In this document: piece after piece, positions 57,492 to 64,000 of the stretch | Numbering within the stretch: the first letter of the stretch is position 1 | Layout of the letters: the number at the start of each line of letters is the position of its first letter | From: Diphasiastrum complanatum | Taxonomy: Eukaryota > Streptophyta > Lycopodiopsida > Lycopodiales > Lycopodiaceae | DNA length: 64,000 nucleotides | Direction: 5' to 3' | NCBI GenBank assembly: GCA_029204225.1 | Contig: CM055096.1 | Span: 35,362,390-35,426,389, forward strand | Notes under the pieces: generated by a model | What the model saw: only the letters and a program-made list of their open reading frames with translations | Told to the model about the DNA's origin: nothing | Database searches by the model: none | Program-made: the position numbers and the translations under genes

Positions 57492-57496
57492 CTTAT

Positions 57497-57840
57497 ATAC
57501 TAATGATTCAATATAAAAATCATAGGTTAAGATTGCATGTTTATCGTTTACAAACGTCCTTTTAGCATTAGGTATGCTAAACCCTAATTCCATAGTATGA
57601 TGGCATTCCTACATAAGCAGCATACTTGTGCCAAATATCATAGCATTGGCTAGTTCATAAAACAAGTATTTCCCTATCTCATAAACCATCTGAGAAATGT
57701 TTTCAGCAAACCCTAATATTATGTGTGCATGATGATCATCTTCATTTCTAGAACAGCTTTTGATTTAAGTAAATGTTTTTGGACCATATGTGTATAAACC
57801 TCACGAATTCGTCCATTATACCATACAAAAATAGCAAACA
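57497..57840. other. No gene recognised
   Basis: AT-rich DNA right of the nested elements. It should be the continuation of the pre-insertion locus left of 41713. Confidence 0.5.
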
Positions 57841-58082
57841 GAAGGGTGGCCCACTACCTTTTAGGTAGTGCGCCATCATACTAGTACTTATGAGCCAAAT
57901 CATAATGAAACAATTAGATGGAAGGGCGGCCAACTACCATTTAGGTAGTGTGTCTCATATACATTTTTTATAAGCCAATACAAAATGGAAGATCGCAAAT
58001 GGAAGGGCGGCCAACTCCATATTCGGTAGTGCGCCATCAACATGTGGAAGGGTGGCCCACTACCATTTTGGTAGTGCGTGCC
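57841..58082. repeat. Four dispersed copies of a ~38-bp palindromic motif
   Basis: Copies at 57841-57880, 57920-57960, 58001-58039 and 58046-58082. Core: GGAAGGGYGGCC, then CACTACC-TTTTA-GGTAGTG (or close), then CGCCATCA. The CACTACC/GGTAGTG arms form a 7-bp hairpin in copies 1 and 4, with one mismatch in copy 2; copy 3 is degraded. Spacers differ. Function unknown. Confidence 0.75.
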
Positions 58083-58842
58083 ATCATACAAGTGATTACA
58101 CTCAAATTTTGCTTGAAAAAGCAATGTATTATGGCGATTTCCTTCATGGATCTACAAAGATTGTCTACAGTCCATAAAGAAGTGGTTTACCTTTCAATTT
58201 GGCGCTACACCCTGTAGAGGCAGCGCACTACAACAAGAACCAAATTTGCTTCCAAAGAAGCCTTGAATGGCTGTCTACCACAAGTTAACATTTCTTTTGT
58301 TAGCCTACTAATCCAAATAGCAAAAGATAGTTCTATTCTTTGCAATGGTGTGTAATTGAAGAGAAAAAGCAATAGTTTATTGTCCAGCAATCATACCAAT
58401 ACCTGTTATGGCTTCAAGCTCCTTTGTCAATGTGTTACTCTTCCACAAGCCTTTGTAAGCTCAAAAAATGCTAAACCCTACTTGCCATTAGTCGCAGTAG
58501 AGAGAGAGGGCAAGAGAAAGTGAAGAGATAGAGAAGAAGAGTGGAATTATGGTGTTCTTCTTCTCTTCTGATAGTTTATTGAGTTCATCTTGGTGCACCA
58601 AACCAACAATAATGCACACCGTTAGATCTTAGCCCTAATAGGTGTATCAATCTCCACCGTACAAACGAAACTTGTTGAGCAAGCCTTCACGAATTTCGAA
58701 AAGGCCCCTTTAATTGTATAAGGTATAAGAGGGTTTATGACCACATATAAATCGGTGAAGCGAAAATCGGCGTAATTTCATAGGGTGCTTACTGTTTATT
58801 ACGTACCGAAGTATAATTAAGAGAAATATGCATCAAGTAGAA

Positions 58843-58885
<43 letters not shown>

Positions 58886-61850
58886 ACTCTATAGGACAAG
58901 CATAACAATTTATGATCTTATTGCACCCGTAATTGCCCTAGGTAGTAGGGAGTATTGAGCAACTCCGTGAGTTTCTCATGTATAAATATTTCGTTAGTTG
59001 CATTTGTCTGCAACATAGCAGTAAGTCATGTGACATGTATCTATTTCATACAAGTATGACACGTACAACTTATACTAGAAAGTGTAGTATAAAGAATGTC
59101 TCCTACAAGTAGCACATGTACAATGGGAAGTTAGAACTACAGTAACCTACCAAACTTGTATGTATAGAATGTATGATGTAGAGAACGATGAATAAGATGA
59201 GTTGAGAAAAACCCTAAAAAGATGGAATTTGATCTCTTTATGAATGAGTTGTAAATCGCAACAAAAGCTTGTCATTGTAAGAAGATCATGAATGTAAAAT
59301 GTTTGAATAAGAGAGAAGAAAAAATTTGAAGTAGCAGAATGATTTAAAATGTAGATCTACATAATCTTGACCTCCAAATATAAGATGTACGAGGTGTAAA
59401 GTGCATTTGAAATGCACTATTTCCATTAAGAACATCGATCCAAAACTTTCTCAACAATCACACAAAAAGTATGGAAAAGATGAAGTCTCAGAAACTAATG
59501 ATATTTGGACAATCCAAAAGTGAACTTATGTTGATGAGAACTAGGAGCTATCAAAATGAAGAAGAAGCCTCCTACTTTAGAAGAAACAAAGATCGAAATC
59601 TACAAAAAGGGGATGCAATATGCAAAGGATTAAGTGGCATAAACTTAAAAAATTGGAATCTCAATAAATTCATGTCTTTCCAAACGAAGATCTATAAAGT
59701 GGAATAGAAGCAATCTCACTATATGAAACTTTTTGATATTATGTCTCCATCAAAATTCAAAAGAAGAACAAAAATGAGAACAAACATAAAAAAGGGAACT
59801 TCTCATGCCCTACCTTTGTGTTAATGAAAAATAAAATGTTTGTACTTGTTTTTGGGTGTCTATAGAAAGGAATCCAATGATCTAAAGAACATGAAAATGT
59901 GACAAGCATAGAGAAAACTCTATAGAAAAGAAGAACACTAGGGTTTTCTCTCGTACTCAAAAGATAATCAAAAGATAATCAAATTAATCCGAATGCCCCT
60001 CACTAAGATGGATCTAATCGCTATAGAAGCTAGCGCTTAAGCCTTCTGTGCTAGGACAAGGCTTTGGTACCAACTTGCATATAAAAAATCACATATAGAA
60101 CCTATAGTAGATAAGAATAGTCAAATATATTGATATAGCAATGAGGCACAATCATAGTTAATGGATATTCTAATGTTTTCCATAAGAGTCTAATGACAAG
60201 AAGCTAATTAAGTTGATCTAAGCAAGCTAACCAATTCTAAAATGAGCTAGTTAAGCTACATGAACTAAGAGCCAAGTAAACGATCAATCAACCCTCAATA
60301 GGAACGCTCTTAGGCGTATTATACTTGCTAGAGGCACAAAAGAGGGTTAGGGAAGTCCACCAAGTACGACCTAGATAACCAAAAAAGTGACTAAATGTCA
60401 AGTCATGCCAAATAGGATCCCAAGTGTTGAGACCATAAAGTATGATGTCAAATAATAGGCTAGGGGCCCATGGCCCAAAGTTTTTTGCAAAGATCCATAA
60501 CTTACTATCCCTCCAAGTATGAATCCCCTTGTGGTTTGGAATGGGGAATCACATTTCCCCATGTCCAAGTCTCCCCATTGTGGGTAATGTGACTGAGGAA
60601 AGATTTTGGGCAATGACATTTCTGCGGTGGGGAAACATTTTTTTAAATTAGCAGGCATTAATGTGAGTTAAGTACCCAGACATACACTTATTTTCTCATG
60701 TTTGTGTTAGTGATTCTGGATATCTAGATCATTGCTGCAGATAATCAACCGTTTGGACTATTCTTATAAGCATGACCTTGAAGTTAGCGTCATAATTTGC
60801 ATTGTATATCTGGATATCATCATGCAGAAGCTTTTTAGAAAGACGAATCCGATTTCGTGAAGTAGCTCCAGTATGGGAGGATCGACATATCTGGAAAGAG
60901 GCATTTATCACAAGTATGTTTACCTGATGCTTCTTTGTTCTTGTAATTGGATACCTAAGCGGGCCCTAAGTGATTTATAAAAGGGCAACTTGAGCCCTTA
61001 AGTTCGGCCGTGCATGTCAATCTGTTTGCTAGAAGTAACTATTTAATCTTGATGTTTCGTGCAACACCACTTATGGTATTCATGCAGCTCCTTGAGTTCA
61101 CAAACCAATGTATAGCCTTATGCCTTTATCTAGGAGGTTTTAATTTAACTCTTATCATTATGGTCCCAAATTGCAACTTTGAGTTTTTTGATTGATAATT
61201 TAACTGTTATCATTATGGTCCCAAATTGCAACTGTGTTTGTTCATTGATAGTAACTTGACTTCCCAGTTTGGGTTGGCTGTGAAATCCAGGCAGTTTACG
61301 TCTGGTGCAACCTGTGGCTTCCGTTCAAGCACCTAGTCCATGGAATGCCAATTTTATTCCTGAAAAGTGGTTACAATGTCATTGGGAAAGATTTAAGTTT
61401 GAGGTATTTTCCATGCCATGACATCAATTTAGGCAACATTCAAGATTTCACATGCAAAAGCACTGAAAGTTATTAAGCTCCTAGATCCATCATGAAAAAG
61501 CTAAAAGCAAAATTGACTAGCATTGACCTTATGGGGACTTTTGTGAAGCAGTGCACTACGTTATTGTGAACCTTTTCTAAATAAAAATCCTTGAAACAGC
61601 ATATTTTTCTTGTGATTTCCTTAGGTAACTATGATCTTGTAGTTAGCGACCACTCTTAGATTGCAGTAAAAAACAACTTCAAGTCTCAAAATCAACCTAC
61701 CCTATCTACAGTTATTTTCTTTGCTAGAGCTTAAATGTTCATTAGGAGAGACCTTTTGTATACATACCTCCATGGGTACCTCCTTTTATGAGGTGTAACC
61801 TGGAATGCAAATCATGAAGACCTTAAGTCAAGGTCATTTGTAGGCGTGGA
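58083..61850. other. No gene recognised (3.8 kb)
   Basis: AT-rich intergenic DNA. Contains a (GA)n tract at 58846-58882. A PBS-like minus-strand TTGGTACCAAAGCC near 60061-60074 is possibly an eroded LTR-element junction. Small frames lack known motifs. Confidence 0.45.
58846..58882. repeat. (GA)n microsatellite
   Basis: Uninterrupted GA dinucleotides. Confidence 0.95.
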
Positions 61851-63179
61851 GTCGTTCTTTTGGGACCACTAACTGCAGCAACTGAAGCTGCTGCTGCTGC
61901 TGCCAAGGCGCCATCCAGTCTTTTAATTTGCATGTTCAATGCTCAAAACTATTAGACTATTTTCACACATGGTGTTCACTGTTGAAGCCTTGACTTTGGA
62001 CTTTCACATGTTGGAAGAAGCCATGTCTATATGGCAAGACAGATGGTAGTGGTTCCATTAGCCTTTGCATGCCATGGCTTGCATACTACATCCTTTATGG
62101 CGGAGTGAGACGCAGTTTCGTGACCAGGAGCTCAGAGAGGGTTGGAACACCTACGTGAGGATGGTCTTTCTTGATCTTGCTGCACGTGATGCATTCAAGA
62201 ATGACCTACTTGTGTTCTGAGGTGAGCTCCTTGAGTTTGGATCCGAGGCCAGGCATGTTGTGTCCAGTGAGATGGTGGATGAAGTATGAGGATGATGTTT
62301 CCGTATTATAGAGACTTGCTATTCGGATCCTCTCACAGGTACATTTTAAGATTTCTGTTATTTTGAGCAAGCTGAAATGACTACCTAGTATTGTCTTCGT
62401 GACACATTATTTTTTTCTTGCGTTTCAACTTTCTATGCTCATACTAAGTAGGATTGCTCAAATACACCATGTGAAAGAAATTGGAGTGTCTTCTCTTTGA
62501 TTCAGAAAAAAAGAGAAGAAATAGGCTTTCCATTGCATAGTTAGAAAGGTTGGTATACGTGCATTCCAACCTTAAACTATTGGGCAAGTTGAAGGGCACA
62601 CGAGAGCCAATGTAGGTGCAATTATCTAGAATTATCATTTGTAGGTCTATTGTGAATCGTGATTTGTCACGCGTGCAACATGCTTTAATTGAAATTAGAA
62701 AATCGTGATTTGTGACGTGAATTGTGGATCGCGATCTGTGATGTAATTTGTGCAGGTCGATCCAGATGAGATTGATATCACAAAGGTTCCAAAACTGCCA
62801 TTCGTATTAGGAGCAGGACGTGCGTAGATTACTCTTAAAACTTTGAACTTGCAAATTAGATATATCATATTGATGTGTAACGACTGATGTCGCATTGTGC
62901 AGGACCTAGCACTTGAGGGGCTTCACGTAGGATCAAGATGCAGTTGGGAGAGGCTTCGAGCTCTCATCCTTCTCGACGTTCTCATCAGTTGCAGATGAGG
63001 AGCCTAAAGCTGATGATTCAAAGGAGACTTCAGAGAGTCTAGGTGGTTACATAGAGGAGGGTGAAACAAAGTCCTCTGACTTGGATGAGGAAAGTGATGA
63101 TCATGAGGATTCAGAGGCCCCCCCATTATACAGGAGACGCTCCCAAGGGAGACGAGATCCAGGCGGTTATGAGCTCTAG
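61850..63179 (+). other. Exon-like stretches of an unrecognised plus-strand gene (tentative)
   Basis: Four segments look protein-like. 61855-61925 reads GVVLLGPLTAATEAAAAAAK. 62074-62220 is a 48-residue frame (WRSETQFRDQELREGW ... VFLDLAARDAF). 62756-62818 follows a pyrimidine-AG acceptor (TTTGTGCAG) and reads VDPDEIDITKVPKLPFVLG. 62931-63179 is an acidic frame (ADEEPKADDSKETSES, DLDEESDDHED) ending at a stop. I could not join them in one phase, since the last two disagree. I do not recognise the family. It may be a decayed gene or chance. Confidence 0.3.
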
Positions 63180-63394
63180 AGACTAGGAGGAGCATGTGCC
63201 ATGGCCCATGTTGTTCATGCACACTGCATGCATAGATATTAGATGATAGATTTGTATGAGGCTTGAGCCATGAGGCTATGACATTGATTATGTTGTCCTG
63301 GAACCTATTACGATTATACATGATACATTTTATTTCATATTGGAACTTGGATTTTGGATGATGTTCGTTTAATGAATCACAATTCACGATTTGA

Positions 63395-63397
<3 letters not shown>

Positions 63398-63438
<41 letters not shown>
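63398..63438. repeat. (CT)n microsatellite
   Basis: Uninterrupted CT dinucleotides. Confidence 0.95.
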
Positions 63439-63441
<3 letters not shown>

Positions 63442-63719
63442 CCTAAAAAAAACCCTAAAACATAAAAAATAGCACTTCTCTCTCTCGTTATCATGATGCA
63501 AGCCTCTCCTGTTCTCTCTTGCCCCTTTATACCTTTCTCTCTTTCTAGAAACTTCTCTTTCTCTGAATTTCTAAAGTCACCTTCTCTCTAGAAATTTCTA
63601 AATGCACATGTCATTGTCAAGCATTTCAAATGCACTTCAAATGCCCTTCAAATAAATTTTAGGGCAAACATGGACCAATGAGGATAGACAAAACCCTTTT
63701 TGTCTATCATTGCCCACAG

Positions 63720-63722
<3 letters not shown>

Positions 63723-63784
<62 letters not shown>
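63723..63784. repeat. (CT)n microsatellite, 62 bp
   Basis: Longest simple repeat in the window. Confidence 0.95.
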
Positions 63785-63788
<4 letters not shown>

Positions 63789-64000
63789 ATTGACCACTAA
63801 CTATAGCAACTGGTTCTACACTGTACGGGTAAGACTCGTCCTCTTAGCTCTGGAGTTCAGTTTCCAAATTGGCGATCGAAATTTGTTAGAACCGGAATCC
63901 GGATGTCTAATTAATCATGAATCAGTCATGAAATATTACTTGAATGCTTAATGTACACTCTAGATAGTGTGTACTATGTATACAACCTAATTTGTAGAAT

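Larger units (their letters stand above)
63180..64000. other. No gene recognised; two (CT)n tracts
   Basis: Pyrimidine-rich DNA with microsatellites at 63398-63438 and 63723-63784. Confidence 0.5.

Overview
This window is plant nuclear DNA from a large, repeat-rich genome. The evidence is introns of up to 3.6 kb in an otherwise conserved plant enzyme gene, at least six degenerate Ty1/copia elements, a chromodomain-bearing Ty3/gypsy element, and several large non-coding LTR elements. Nothing bacterial, plastid or mitochondrial is visible. The clade cannot be fixed from sequence alone; a large-genome vascular plant, possibly a non-seed plant, is a weak guess.

Layout. 1-7.9 kb: a minus-strand host gene of the DUF89 / damage-control phosphatase family (At2g17340-like). 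Nine phase-consistent exons (1388-7716) and an upstream TATA box are visible; the C-terminal exon(s) are not found. 8.2-16.9 kb: a decayed copia element whose integrase region was split by a minus-strand, gag-less chromovirus (Gypsy-A, 9017-15213, taag target duplication). 17.0-18.9 kb: a 39-bp tandem repeat, then a second copia 3' end with LTR. 19.0-26.1 kb: three more copia remnants and an LTR-like segment holding a tRNA-like, SINE-like sequence. 27.7-33.2 kb: a long non-coding LTR element carrying a copia gag-protease fragment in the opposite orientation, followed by two LTR starts marked by primer-binding sites (PBS).

35.0-37.5 kb: a plus-strand host gene of the class IV (D-amino-acid-aminotransferase-like) PLP family. 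It has five exons, a one-base defect at one splice acceptor, and no visible 3' end. 38.0-39.3 kb: copia remnant with 3' LTR. 40.0-41.7 kb: CACTA-like miniature element, simple repeats and a decayed LINE 3' end.

41.7-57.5 kb is the highlight: three non-coding LTR retrotransposons (LARD-like) nested in one another. Element A (plus) contains element B (minus), which carries element D (plus) inside its 5' LTR. Each level has a perfect 5-bp target duplication (cttat, cctat, gttag). The coding-less elements share a PBS and a ~500-bp leader with Gypsy-A. The leader carries 5-8 copies of a bulged hairpin motif. Element A's 3' LTR is chimeric: a LARD LTR joined to a chromoviral LTR end through a 28-bp inverted segment. 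Together these point to a helper/parasite relationship, in which RNAs of coding-less elements were packaged and recombined with a chromovirus.

57.5-64 kb is mostly non-coding, with a dispersed palindromic motif, (CT)n/(GA)n tracts and unrecognised exon-like stretches near 61.8-63.2 kb. All identifications are by reading motifs; no search was run.
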